The notes below the pieces were generated by a model. It had not been told where the DNA came from, ran no database searches, and saw only the letters and a list, made by a program, of their open reading frames with translations. Positions 34,016-43,497 of a stretch of DNA of 64,000 nucleotides are shown in pieces. The stretch spans positions 1-64,000 of the forward strand of contig NZ_LR130580.1 in the NCBI RefSeq assembly GCF_900625025.1. The letters run 5' to 3'. Every line of letters begins with the position of its first letter. The first letter of the stretch is position 1. Source of the DNA: Lachnoclostridium sp. Marseille-P6806 (GTDB taxonomy: Bacteria; Bacillota; Clostridia; Lachnospirales; Lachnospiraceae). The translations under genes were made by a program, and so were the position numbers.

Positions 34016-36255
34016 GCCCGCACCTTTGTTCCCTTTCCGTCTCTTGACGCCAGCTTCAGATGATTCAGCGCCAGTTCTCTCTCCCTGTACCGGATCACAG
34101 AGCTTTCCAGATTATTGGTAAAATACACGGCCTCGATCTCGTCCCCGTCGCCGAGCTTCATACCGCGCGCGCCGACGGCGCCCTTTTTCTTCTCCGGGAT
34201 CTGCTCCACAGGGAATTTCAGGAAAAGCCCTTTCTCCGTCTGAAGAACGATATTCTGCTGATTCGAATAAATCTCGATTCTTGCGACGCGGTCTCCCTCC
34301 CGCAGATTGGTGGCCGCCACCGTCATTCTGCGGACGTCGAACTCTCCTCCCGGAACGATCTTGACCATGGCCTGTCTCGTCACAAAAATCAGGCGGTACA
34401 GGTTCATCTCCGACTGCCCTGTCACAAAGACAAGCTGCTCTTTAGAGGAATCAAAATTACTGACATTGTCAATCGGAACGCCTTTATCGCGCAGCTTTCC
34501 GAGCGGAAGATCACAGACCTTGGCCGTGTGAAGCTGACCGTCCTCCGTAAACAGACAGATTCTTCCATCGCTCCGGCAGCGGAAGCAGCAGCGGTTCTCC
34601 GCCTCGATCGTCTCGCGGTTTCTCTCATAGGTCCCCGTATCCACGGTTCTGGCATAGCCGAAGCGGTCCATCAGAAACCACACATCCTCCGCCGGCTGCT
34701 CCTTTTTCACAAATACAGCCTGTGTTTTCTGCGTAATCTCCGTGCGGCGCTCCCGGGCATAGGCTCTGCGAAGCTGCGCGAGCTCTTTCTGAATTACCAT
34801 GGTCATGGATTCCCGCTGCTCCAGAATATCCTCGTAGCGGTAAATATTCGCCACCGTCTGCTCATGCTCCTCGATCAGTGCGTTCAGTTCGAGGCCGATC
34901 AGCTTGTAAAGGCGCATATCGAGGATGGCGTCCGCCTGTGCCTCTGTAAACAGAAGCTGCTGCGCCATGACCCTTGATTCCTTTGACTTGAACGCGACGC
35001 CCTCCGTCTCGCCCAGTGTAAGGCAGCGCTTTGCCATCGGACGATCCTTGGAGCCACGCAGAATCTCAATGATCAGATCGATCACATTGCAGGCCTTGAT
35101 GAGGCCCTCCTGAATCTCACGCTTCTTCTGCTCTCTCTCAAGCAGATTCGTATATTTACGCCTCTGCGTCTCAAACTGAAACTCGACGGAGGCCTGCAGA
35201 ATCGATCGCAGGTTCATCGTCTCCGGCCGGCCCCTGTGAATCGCCAGCATATTGACGCCGAACGTATCCTCCAGCCGGGTCTTGGTGTAGAGAAGATTCT
35301 TGAAGTTCTCCACATCCGTGTCCTTTTTGAGCTCGATGACGATGCGTATGCCCTCCTTGGAGGACTGGTTCGTGATATCGATGATATCGCCGGTCACCCT
35401 GCTCTCCGATAGCTCCGCCACATCCTGCAGGAATTTGCCGATTCCGGCCCCGACCATGGGATAGGGAATCTCCGTAATCACAAGCCGGATATGGCCGTTC
35501 TTTCCCTTTTCCTCCGTCACGCGGCCGCGAACTCGTATCTTCCCCGTCCCGGTCTCATAAATTTCCGCCAGATCATCCTCGTTGACGATGATGCCGCCGG
35601 TGGGAAAGTCCGGCCCCTTGATGTACTTCATCAGTTCGGCGGTCGTGATATCCGGGTTCTCCAGATACGCGTTTTCCGCATCGATCACCTCCCCGAGATT
35701 ATGGGGCGGCGTACTGGTCGCCATGCCGACCGCAATGCCCTCGGAGCCGTTGACCAGAAAATTCGGAATCCGGACCGGCAGGACGGACGGTTCTTTTTCC
35801 GTCTCATCGAAATTCGGGACAAAGTCTACGACATCCTTGTCGAGATCCGCGAGAAACGCTTCTTCGGTGATCTTCTGCAGGCGTGCCTCCGTGTAGCGCA
35901 TCGCGGCCGCCCCGTCGCCCTCGATGTTGCCGAAATTACCGTGCCCGTCAACCAGAGGGAGACCCTTTTTGAAATCCTGCGCCATCACGACCAGACAGTC
36001 GTAGATCGAGCTGTCGCCGTGCGGATGATATTTACCCATGGTGTCGCCGACAATACGGGCGCTCTTGCGGTATGGCTTGTCCGAGCGTATTCCCAGCTCG
36101 CTCATGTCATACAGTGTGCGCCGCTGCACAGGTTTCAATCCGTCCCGGATATCCGGGAGAGCCCTTGCCACGATGACGCTCATGGCATAATCAATATAGG
36201 ATTTCTGCATCAGCTCCGAATACTCGCTTCGGATAATTCGTTCTTTAACCGGCAT
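34012..36255 (-). CDS. parC: Type II DNA topoisomerase subunit A, ParC-like
   Basis: A 747-residue breakage-reunion subunit. Catalytic Tyr121 lies in AAMRYTEARL, and the quinolone-determining stretch reads YHPHGDSSIYD, with Ser and Asp at the usual sensitive positions. The C-terminal beta-pinwheel lacks a full GyrA box (QRRGGKG); the nearest segment is KKKGAVGARG. I therefore favour topoisomerase IV (decatenation) over gyrase, although this remains an inference. The ParE-like partner is encoded 21 bases upstream. Confidence 0.85.
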   Translation of the reverse strand: MPVKERIIRSEYSELMQKSYIDYAMSVIVARALPDIRDGLKPVQRRTLYDMSELGIRSDKPYRKSARIVGDTMGKYHPHGDSSIYDCLVVMAQDFKKGLPLVDGHGNFGNIEGDGAAAMRYTEARLQKITEEAFLADLDKDVVDFVPNFDETEKEPSVLPVRIPNFLVNGSEGIAVGMATSTPPHNLGEVIDAENAYLENPDITTAELMKYIKGPDFPTGGIIVNEDDLAEIYETGTGKIRVRGRVTEEKGKNGHIRLVITEIPYPMVGAGIGKFLQDVAELSESRVTGDIIDITNQSSKEGIRIVIELKKDTDVENFKNLLYTKTRLEDTFGVNMLAIHRGRPETMNLRSILQASVEFQFETQRRKYTNLLEREQKKREIQEGLIKACNVIDLIIEILRGSKDRPMAKRCLTLGETEGVAFKSKESRVMAQQLLFTEAQADAILDMRLYKLIGLELNALIEEHEQTVANIYRYEDILEQRESMTMVIQKELAQLRRAYARERRTEITQKTQAVFVKKEQPAEDVWFLMDRFGYARTVDTGTYERNRETIEAENRCCFRCRSDGRICLFTEDGQLHTAKVCDLPLGKLRDKGVPIDNVSNFDSSKEQLVFVTGQSEMNLYRLIFVTRQAMVKIVPGGEFDVRRMTVAATNLREGDRVARIEIYSNQQNIVLQTEKGLFLKFPVEQIPEKKKGAVGARGMKLGDGDEIEAVYFTNNLESSVIRYRERELALNHLKLASRDGKGTKVRA

Positions 36256-36276
36256 CGATCTGTCTACTCCAACTCT

Positions 36277-38211
36277 TTATGCGTCCACGGCCGCGTCTGT
36301 CGCGTGACTGTGAATGAATTTCTTTCTCGGCGGAACATCATTTCCCATGAGAAGCTCCGTCATCTCCGAGGCCATGCGGGCGTCGTCAATTTCAATCCGG
36401 CGCATGCAGCGGCGCTCGGGATCAAGCGTCGTCTCCCAGAGCTGCTCCGCATCCATCTCGCCCAGCCCCTTGTAGCGCTGCAGCGTGAAGCGGCTGTCCT
36501 TATGGGCCGCCCGGTATTTCTCGAGAGCCTCATCGTCGTAGAGATATTCCTCTTTCCCCTTGCCCTGCGGCATGACCTTGTAGAGAGGAGGCATCGCAAC
36601 GTAAACATGTCCCTCGAAAATCAGCTCCGGCATGAAGCGGTAAAAAAGAGTCATCAGAAGCGTGGAAATATGGGCGCCGTCCACATCAGCATCCGCCATA
36701 ATGATGATTTTGTCGTAGCGGAGCCTGCTGATGTCGAAATCGTTCCCGTAGCCCTCCGAAAAGCCGCAGCCGAACGCATTGATCATGGTCTTGATTTCGG
36801 CATTGGCGAGCACCTTGTCAATACTGGCCTTTTCGACGTTGAGAATCTTGCCCCGTATCGGCAGAATCGCCTGATACATGCGGTCTCTTGCCGTCTTGGC
36901 GCTCCCGCCGGCCGAATCTCCCTCCACGATGAAGATTTCACATTTTGACGGATCGCGGCTCTCACAGTTCGCCAGCTTTCCGTTGGAATCAAAGGAGAAC
37001 TTCTGCTTTGTCAGAAGGTTTGTCCTTGCCTTTTCCTCATTTTTCCGGATCTTTGCCGCTTTTTCCGCGCAGCCGATGATTGCCCGCAGCGTGTCTAGAT
37101 TCCGGTCGAAGTAGCGGACGATCTCGTCCCCCGTCACCTTGGAGACCACGCGCGCCGCATCCTGATTGTCAAGTTTGGTCTTGGTCTGTCCCTCGAAGCG
37201 GGGATCGGGATGTTTAATCGAGACAACCGCCGTCATGCCGTTGCGGATATCGGTCCCGGTAAAGTTCGCGTCCTTGTCCTTGAGTATGTTCAGTTCCCGG
37301 GCATAGTTGTTGATCACCTGCGTAAACTGGGTCTTGAAGCCGGTCAGATGCGATCCGCCTTCGGCATTATAGATGTCGTTGCAGAAGCCCAGCACCTCCT
37401 CATGAAACTCATTGACGTACTGGAGCGCCACCTCAACCTGAATGTCCTCACTCTCGCCCCGGAAATAAATGACATCAGTCACTGCTTCGTTGTTCTTGTT
37501 GATCTCCCGGACAAAGCCGCTGATTCCCTCCGGCTCGTGGAAGCTCAGCTCCTCCTCCGTGCCCTCACGCCGGTCGGCATACACGATGGTCAGATTCGGG
37601 TTCAGATATGCCGTCTCGTGGAGATGGCTCTTGATATCGTCCTCCTTAAAGCGCGTCTTCTCGAAAATATCCGCGTCGGGGAGGAAATTGATCGTCGTCC
37701 CGGTCTCTCTGGTCTTCCCGATGATCGGAAGCAATCCATCCGTCAGCTCCTGCGTCGGAACGCCGCGTTCATAGCAGTCGCGATAGACAAAGCCGCCGCT
37801 GCAAACCGTTATGGTCAGATACGCAGACAGCGCATTGACGACCGAAGAGCCGACGCCATGGAGTCCGCCGCTCGTTTTATAGGATTTATTGTCGAATTTT
37901 CCGCCCGCGTGGAGCGTCGTCAGCACAATGCGCTCCGCACTTACGCCTTTTTCATGCATGCCGACCGGAATGCCGCGCCCGTTGTCCTCCACCGTGCAGG
38001 AGCCGTCCTTCTCGAGCGTGACGCGTATTGTGTCACAGTACCCGGCCAGATGTTCATCAACGGAATTATCCACGATCTCATAGATCAGATGATTGAGTCC
38101 GCGCGTCGAGGTGCTGCCGATATACATCCCGGGACGCATGCGGACGGCTTCCAGTCCCTCCAGCACCTTAATGCTTTCTGCGTTATAACTGCTGTCAACC
38201 TTTGCTGCCAA
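36277..38211 (-). CDS. parE: Type II DNA topoisomerase ATPase subunit, ParE-like
   Basis: A 644-residue GHKL ATPase subunit. Visible motifs are YEIVDNSVDEHLAGY, VEDNGRGIPVG, GGLHGVGSSVVNALS and, in the TOPRIM region, FIVEGDSAGGSAK and IMADADVDGAHI. It pairs with the adjacent ParC-like subunit. The reading frame starts at a TTG (38211) preceded by GGGGGTGG; the next Met is 24 residues later inside a conserved block, so TTG is the likely start. Assignment as ParE rather than GyrB rests on the partner lacking a GyrA box. Confidence 0.85.
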   Translation of the reverse strand: MAAKVDSSYNAESIKVLEGLEAVRMRPGMYIGSTSTRGLNHLIYEIVDNSVDEHLAGYCDTIRVTLEKDGSCTVEDNGRGIPVGMHEKGVSAERIVLTTLHAGGKFDNKSYKTSGGLHGVGSSVVNALSAYLTITVCSGGFVYRDCYERGVPTQELTDGLLPIIGKTRETGTTINFLPDADIFEKTRFKEDDIKSHLHETAYLNPNLTIVYADRREGTEEELSFHEPEGISGFVREINKNNEAVTDVIYFRGESEDIQVEVALQYVNEFHEEVLGFCNDIYNAEGGSHLTGFKTQFTQVINNYARELNILKDKDANFTGTDIRNGMTAVVSIKHPDPRFEGQTKTKLDNQDAARVVSKVTGDEIVRYFDRNLDTLRAIIGCAEKAAKIRKNEEKARTNLLTKQKFSFDSNGKLANCESRDPSKCEIFIVEGDSAGGSAKTARDRMYQAILPIRGKILNVEKASIDKVLANAEIKTMINAFGCGFSEGYGNDFDISRLRYDKIIIMADADVDGAHISTLLMTLFYRFMPELIFEGHVYVAMPPLYKVMPQGKGKEEYLYDDEALEKYRAAHKDSRFTLQRYKGLGEMDAEQLWETTLDPERRCMRRIEIDDARMASEMTELLMGNDVPPRKKFIHSHATDAAVDA

Positions 38212-38231
38212 AATCCACCCCCGTCTGTCCG

Positions 38232-39104
38232 TCAGATTTCAAGCTTTTTAGAACATGCTATCGCCAGTGCGCCGGGGCCGATGTGGCAGCTTACGCTGAG
38301 CGAAAGCGCATCCTTTTCGACGTGGAAATTCGGGAAAAACTCCTGCACCTGCGCCGCCCATTCCTCCTCGAGCTCAGGCACATTGGCATGCACCGCGTAC
38401 AGATGCACCGTCTCCTCCGCAGTGCCGCCGTACAGCTTCTCGATATCGTTCTTCATTGCGCTCAGCATGGTACTCCTGCCCTGCGCTGTCGTCCTCGCCT
38501 TGGAAAACGCGTCAAGACGTTCCCCCTTGATCTGCAGTACCGGGCGGATCCGCAGAAGCGAGCCGATCGCCGCGGCCGCTGGTGTGATCCGGCCTCCTTT
38601 TTTCAGGTATTTCAGCGTGTCCAGCATAATATAGATACTGCTGTCAAAGCGGACATCCTCCAGAATCTGCCGTATCTCAGCCGCTCTCTTTCCCATCGCG
38701 GCAAGCTGCATCGCATCGAACACCGAGGCTTTCTGCGTGACGGAAATACGCTGATTATTGACCACCTGTACTTTGCCGTCGTAATCGCTCGAGAGCATGC
38801 GCGCGCTCTGGCAGGAGCCGGAGAGCCCCGAGCTCATCGGAATATAGACAACCTCGTCGCACTCCTCAAGCGCCGCGTCCCAGACCTTAAGCACCTCATT
38901 CGGCGCCGGCTGGCTGGTCATGATCTGCTCCTCCGTCTCAAGCCGCTCAAAAAATTCGGCCCTGCTCAGATTGATATCTTCATAATATGTGGTATCGTCC
39001 CTGCCAAACATAAACGGCATGGGAACCACGCGGATACCAAGCTCTTCGGCCTGCTTCTGCGTAATACCGCTGTTGCTGTCCGTAATGACCTGTACTCGTG
39101 CCAT
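38232..39104 (-). CDS. DegV-family fatty acid-binding protein
   Basis: A 290-residue DegV-type protein. These bind fatty acids and in some Gram-positives serve as FakB, presenting them to the kinase FakA. The N-terminal ITDSNSGITQKQAEELGI, the TSQPAPNEV segment and SSGLSGSCQSA are family hallmarks. No fakA is in the window. The ATG at 39104 follows AGGAGAT; it is preceded by recG. Confidence 0.92.
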   Translation of the reverse strand: MARVQVITDSNSGITQKQAEELGIRVVPMPFMFGRDDTTYYEDINLSRAEFFERLETEEQIMTSQPAPNEVLKVWDAALEECDEVVYIPMSSGLSGSCQSARMLSSDYDGKVQVVNNQRISVTQKASVFDAMQLAAMGKRAAEIRQILEDVRFDSSIYIMLDTLKYLKKGGRITPAAAAIGSLLRIRPVLQIKGERLDAFSKARTTAQGRSTMLSAMKNDIEKLYGGTAEETVHLYAVHANVPELEEEWAAQVQEFFPNFHVEKDALSLSVSCHIGPGALAIACSKKLEI

Positions 39105-39154
39105 AAGCTGATCTCCTGTAATTTCCGCATAAAAATACAAATATCAGTATGCCG

Positions 39155-41263
39155 TCAGATACTCCGAAAGTCAATGGATTTCGCCCGATCGCGCAGGAGA
39201 CGCCGCCGGATCCCGGTGTTTTTCTCCTCTTTCAGCTCCGGATCGGCTCCAAGAACCGCCTCGGCCAGCTCGGCCGCCTGCCTGAGAACATCCTGATCCG
39301 CATAAATATCGGCGCTCTCGAAGCCCAGCTCGCCGCTTTGCCGGATGCCGAAGACATCCCCGGGGCCGCGCAGCCGCAGATCCTCCTCCGCAATATAAAA
39401 GCCGTCGGTAGAATGCTCCAGAATTTCGAGGCGCTTCGGCTTTTCCCCCGTGCCGCTGTACAGAAAAATGCAGTAGGACTGCTCTGCCCCCCGCCCGACG
39501 CGGCCCCGGAGCTGATGGAGCTGCGAGAGGCCGAAGCGCTCCGCATTTTCCACCAGCATCACCGTCGCGTTCGGCACATTGACTCCAACCTCCACAACCG
39601 TCGTGGAAACGAGGACATCGATTCGCTGCTCCGCAAAATCCTCCATGATCCGCTCTTTCTCCAACGGCTTCATCTTTCCGTGCAGCGACCCGACGGAAAT
39701 TTCCTCAGGCAGCGCCTCTCGCAGCGCCGGCGCATAGTCCTCCACATTCGCGACGTGATCCAGTTCTCCCGCCTCGATGGCCGGGCAGATCACGTAGGCC
39801 TGCCTCCCCTCTCTTACCTGCGCGGCGATGAAGCGGTACGCCTTTCCCCGCCAGCGTTCATCCACCACCGAGTTTTTAACCGGGAGACGCCCGTCCGGCT
39901 TCTCGCGGAGCACGGACACCCGCAGATCGCCGTACAGAATAAGAGCCAGCGTGCGGGGAATGGGCGTCGCGCTCATCACAAGAATGGGAACCTCCTCCCC
40001 TTTTCCCGCAAGATTCTCCCGCTGCCGCACGCCGAAGCGGTGCTGCTCATCCGTCACCACCAGACCAAGGTCCCGGTAAACCAGCTTTTCCTGTATCAGC
40101 GCATGTGTCCCGACAATCACACCCGCCGCACCCGACGCGATGTCCTCATAGGCCCGGCGGCGGGCCGTCCCCTTGACAGAGCCCGTAAGGAGCACCGGAT
40201 GAAACGGAATGCCGTATGCCTCCGCCATGGCCTCCATGCCGCGCATATGCTGCCGTGCGAGCACCTCCGTGGGAACCATAAGTGCCCCCTGCCTGCCGTT
40301 TGAAGCCGTAAGGAGAAGCGCAAGGAACGCAAGAATCGTCTTTCCCGAGCCGACGTCCCCCTGCAGCAGCCGGTTCATGACATGACCGCCGCACAGATCG
40401 TCACGGATCTCCCGCCACGCCTGCCTCTGCCCCGCCGTCAGCGCATAGGGAAGCCGCTCGATGAGGCGCTCCGGCTCCGCCGTTTCGAGCATCGGCCGGC
40501 GGTTCGCGAGCTCCTCCCGCTGTCCGCGCGCCCCGTAAACCGCAAGAAGAAAAAAGAAAAATTCATCGAACGCGAGCCGTCTGTGCGCCGCGGCGGCCTC
40601 CGCAGCCGCCACAGGAAAATGAATGGCCCGGAGCGCCTCCGTCTCCTCCATGAGCGCAAGCCGCGTCCGCTCCTCCTCCGAAAGATAATCCGCCTCCCAA
40701 CCCTCCTCCCCGATCCGTTCCAGAATGCGGGAGACCGCGCGCATGATCTGTCCGTTCTTCAATCCCTGCACAAGACCGTAGCGGGGCTGCATGGATCCGG
40801 AGAGCGCCACATAGTCCTCCGGCCTGTAAATCTGCGGCTGCTCCATGTATCGGTTCCCGTTCCGGCTCTGCTTCAGAATGCCGCGGAAGATGCGGATCAT
40901 GCCGGCTGAAAGCGTCCTGCGAAGATACGGCTGGTTGAAATAACTGAGACGGATTTCCTCCTCTCCGTCCCCCGCCCGGAAATAACACACCGAACGCCCC
41001 CCTGCATGAAAGCTCGAGCCGCCCTGCCGTATCGTCAGCTTCACCGCGCAGAGTTGTCCGGTCACACATTCCGAAAGGGGTTTCGGATCTTCAAAAAAAT
41101 CGTAGCTTCGCGGATAATGGCGGAGCAACTCACCCGCCGTGTTCCAGCCGCCGGAGGCAAAAAGCTCCGCCGTCCTTGCGCCGACGCCTTTCAGCTCTGC
41201 GAGCGGCGTGTCCGGCGCAATCGCCCCCGCTGTTCCTTTTTTACTCTTTTTTTCTCCCGTCAT
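39155..41263 (-). CDS. recG: ATP-dependent DNA helicase RecG
   Basis: A 702-residue RecG, which regresses stalled forks and branch-migrates Holliday junctions. An N-terminal wedge/OB domain (LAELKGVGARTAELF) is followed by superfamily 2 helicase motifs: RLLQGDVGSGKTILAFLALL (Walker A), VTDEQHRFGVRQR (DEQH), SATPIPRTLAL and QLRGRVGRG. The ATG at 41263 is set by homology; the frame extends 43 codons upstream. A promoter candidate lies at 41363-41392. Confidence 0.96.
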   Translation of the reverse strand: MTGEKKSKKGTAGAIAPDTPLAELKGVGARTAELFASGGWNTAGELLRHYPRSYDFFEDPKPLSECVTGQLCAVKLTIRQGGSSFHAGGRSVCYFRAGDGEEEIRLSYFNQPYLRRTLSAGMIRIFRGILKQSRNGNRYMEQPQIYRPEDYVALSGSMQPRYGLVQGLKNGQIMRAVSRILERIGEEGWEADYLSEEERTRLALMEETEALRAIHFPVAAAEAAAAHRRLAFDEFFFFLLAVYGARGQREELANRRPMLETAEPERLIERLPYALTAGQRQAWREIRDDLCGGHVMNRLLQGDVGSGKTILAFLALLLTASNGRQGALMVPTEVLARQHMRGMEAMAEAYGIPFHPVLLTGSVKGTARRRAYEDIASGAAGVIVGTHALIQEKLVYRDLGLVVTDEQHRFGVRQRENLAGKGEEVPILVMSATPIPRTLALILYGDLRVSVLREKPDGRLPVKNSVVDERWRGKAYRFIAAQVREGRQAYVICPAIEAGELDHVANVEDYAPALREALPEEISVGSLHGKMKPLEKERIMEDFAEQRIDVLVSTTVVEVGVNVPNATVMLVENAERFGLSQLHQLRGRVGRGAEQSYCIFLYSGTGEKPKRLEILEHSTDGFYIAEEDLRLRGPGDVFGIRQSGELGFESADIYADQDVLRQAAELAEAVLGADPELKEEKNTGIRRRLLRDRAKSIDFRSI

Positions 41264-41362
41264 GCGCCGCCCCTTTTCCTGCCGGAACCGACCGCAGAAG
41301 TCGTGCCGCCTACCCGCCCGATGTTCAACGGCGGGCAAAAGCAAACATATGTTCTGACCCGC

Positions 41363-41392
41363 ATTGTAGCACAGCGCACCGTCCGGCGGCAA
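41363..41392 (-). promoter_or_regulatory. recG promoter candidate
   Basis: On the minus strand TTGCCG (41387-41392), 18 bp, TACAAT (41363-41368). The resulting leader contains a GC-rich inverted repeat (CCCGCC with GGGCGG) around 41311-41337. Nothing else was recognised between 41264 and 41529. Confidence 0.45.
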
Positions 41393-41529
41393 GTTCTCCG
41401 GCAGGCGGACTTATACCATAGCGCGAAGCGCTCCCGCCTCTTCGTTCCCGGCGCGCCTCCGCTTTCCGCGGAAATATCCGGAAAACAAAAGACCGCAGGA
41501 TATGTAACAGGATGAGCACGTTTTGCCAT

Positions 41530-42654
41530 TCAGCGCGCCCCGAAGCGCATGTAATATAGAGACAGGCGGGATAACCGCCTGCGTACCGAGGCGTCAGAAA
41601 ACGAAATATACGGGAATGAATCAGTTTTGCGAACAGCTCTATTCTTATTTTTCCCTGTATTTCTGCGGTTTCTCGCGTTTATTCCGGCCGGATGCGCCTG
41701 CCGTTTGCTTTCTTCCGCACTTGTTTTATGCTTTCGCAGGCGGTTGACAGCCTGCCTCTTTTCCTCCATGGAGGAATGCACATACATATTCAGGGTGACG
41801 GTGGGATTTGAATGCCCGAGCAGCTCGCTCAGCGTCTTGAGATCGCAGCCCGTCATCAGGCAGTTCGTCGCAAAGCTGTGCCGCATGGAATGGACATTGA
41901 TATCCGGGATCCCGCATTTTACAAGCCATGTCTTGAAGCTCTGCTCATAGCTGCGGGGAAAGACAAAGCGGTCCGTGCGCCCGTTCAGAAAATATGCGGC
42001 ATCGCTCCGCACCGTTTCATGCAGTATCCGCAGCTGCGCCCAGATGAAATCCGGCAGCGGAACCTCCCGGTAAGAGCTCTCGGTCTTCGGCGGGCCGATC
42101 ACACAGCGCGCCCTGCGGCAGTCTGCATCCGCCGGCACGCGCTTCACGGTCTTGCAGACATAAAGGCTTCCGCGGCAGAGGCTGATATCGCTCCACTGAA
42201 GCGCGCAGAGCTCGCCTATCCGCAGGCCCAGATACAGCGAAAGCACCACGCCGTATTCGCGGGCTCTTCCTGACGCCTCGCAGAATGCGACGATCGACGC
42301 GACATGCCGGGCTTCAAAGCAGCGTCCCCGGGATCTGTGCGCCCCGTGCACGCGGTAATGCAACGGGATATCCGCGATATTCTCTTCTTTCATAAAATGC
42401 AGAATCTGCCGGAGTATGGTCACGATATGCCCCAGTGTAGAGGGGGAAAGTCCGGGCTCACCATGCTCTTTTGCAAGGGCATCAAGCGCACGGATGAGCG
42501 CCGCTTCGTCCAGCTCCGAGAGCGGAAGCGGCCCCATGGCGCGATAAAAATACCGCATGACCACACTGTGATACTCATAGTAGGTCGACCCGGATACCCT
42601 TGTCTGAATAAACAGAAGCCACCGATCCATGATTTCCGAAAAATACATATCCAT
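41530..42654 (-). CDS. Site-specific tyrosine recombinase (integrase)
   Basis: A phage-integrase family recombinase, 374 residues from the chosen ATG. An N-terminal SAM-like DNA-binding domain (FSEIMDRWLLFIQTRVSGST) precedes the catalytic domain with Arg in LGLRIGELCAL, His-x-x-Arg in HSMRHSF, LLGHSN and the nucleophile Tyr in LNMYVHSS. About 60 basic residues follow, more than most integrases carry. The start is uncertain: the frame is open to 42783; GGAGG lies 14 bases before the chosen ATG. No excisionase, attachment-site duplication or phage gene was seen nearby, so it may be a domesticated recombinase or a remnant. Confidence 0.85.
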   Translation of the reverse strand: MDMYFSEIMDRWLLFIQTRVSGSTYYEYHSVVMRYFYRAMGPLPLSELDEAALIRALDALAKEHGEPGLSPSTLGHIVTILRQILHFMKEENIADIPLHYRVHGAHRSRGRCFEARHVASIVAFCEASGRAREYGVVLSLYLGLRIGELCALQWSDISLCRGSLYVCKTVKRVPADADCRRARCVIGPPKTESSYREVPLPDFIWAQLRILHETVRSDAAYFLNGRTDRFVFPRSYEQSFKTWLVKCGIPDINVHSMRHSFATNCLMTGCDLKTLSELLGHSNPTVTLNMYVHSSMEEKRQAVNRLRKHKTSAEESKRQAHPAGINARNRRNTGKNKNRAVRKTDSFPYISFSDASVRRRLSRLSLYYMRFGAR

Positions 42655-42974
42655 CGCTGCTTTTCCACCCTCCTGCATCGCCCTGTGCTCAGGGAGATCA
42701 ACAAGATGTGTTTTCGGGAACATTTCCCGTATATTGGTTAAACAGCCGAGGTCCAGAATCGGTGAATATGAGGTAAAAATCAATTATTTTTGCCGATTTT
42801 TTGATTTTTTATTGCACAAATTGCGGTCAGTGCGTATGATAAATGGCAGAATCATCCTGAAACGTTTCACATTCCGCATCTTGCACCGCTCTGATATACG
42901 CAAAACTGATTCAATGTAGCGTATCTCAATATAAACCCATCGCTTGCTGATCCATGATGAAAAGGAGAGCTGCC
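42655..42974. other. AT-rich intergenic region between integrase and orphan gene
   Basis: This 320-base stretch is markedly more AT-rich than its neighbours, especially 42770-42960. Part of it is open frame continuous with the integrase. I see no convincing promoter, terminator or attachment-site repeat. A weak TATAAA lies near 42930. Confidence 0.4.
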
Positions 42975-43490
42975 ATGTACGAAAGAGCAGAAACCCGCAG
43001 ACCGATCGGCGCCGATCTGGCCCGCTATGTGATGCACCCCGTCTTTCACGTCATCCTGCGAAAGGCGGCCCGTGATGCACAGAACGGAGCCGTCCGCCGG
43101 CTGGACGACGCCGTCCGTGATTTCAGCGCCGAGTGCAGCCCGCAGGCAGACAAGACGCCGGTCTTCCCTCCAGCCGTCACAAATTACCGCCCTCCGGTCT
43201 GTATCACGGCTTTCGCGGAGGAAATCCATATGCGGAATCTCTGGCACATCAAAAAGAGCTGCTTTTCCTCTCCCGCCGCTATGGTCTCTCATTTTTACGA
43301 GGAGGCGAGGCTCCGCATCCGGAAAGGACAGTTCTTCCGCATACCGCTCGAACCGGCGGAAGAGGGCGTCCATATCGCGCTGATTGCCGACGACTGCTGT
43401 CTCCTCTGCCGCTTTCACTGGAAAAGCAGAACATACACCGTGCTGTGCGCTCTTCCCGCTCCGGAATTCATCCGGCTTCCGGAATACTGA
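42975..43490 (+). CDS. Hypothetical protein
   Basis: I do not recognise this 171-residue protein. The ATG at 42975 follows AAGGAG, which is the main reason for preferring this strand over an overlapping minus-strand frame. It begins MYERAETRRPIGADLARYVM; the C-terminal part contains Cys-rich ADDCCLLCRFHW and ends LPAPEFIRLPEY. No signal peptide or membrane helix is evident. It stands alone between the integrase and mgtE, converging with mgtE eight bases away. Confidence 0.6.
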   Translation: MYERAETRRPIGADLARYVMHPVFHVILRKAARDAQNGAVRRLDDAVRDFSAECSPQADKTPVFPPAVTNYRPPVCITAFAEEIHMRNLWHIKKSCFSSPAAMVSHFYEEARLRIRKGQFFRIPLEPAEEGVHIALIADDCCLLCRFHWKSRTYTVLCALPAPEFIRLPEY

Positions 43491-43497
43491 GCGAACG

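Noticed and set aside
34012-38211. Calling the topoisomerase pair gyrA/gyrB
   Set aside because: The A subunit lacks a QRRGGKG GyrA box in its C-terminal domain, so ParC/ParE is preferred; not certain.
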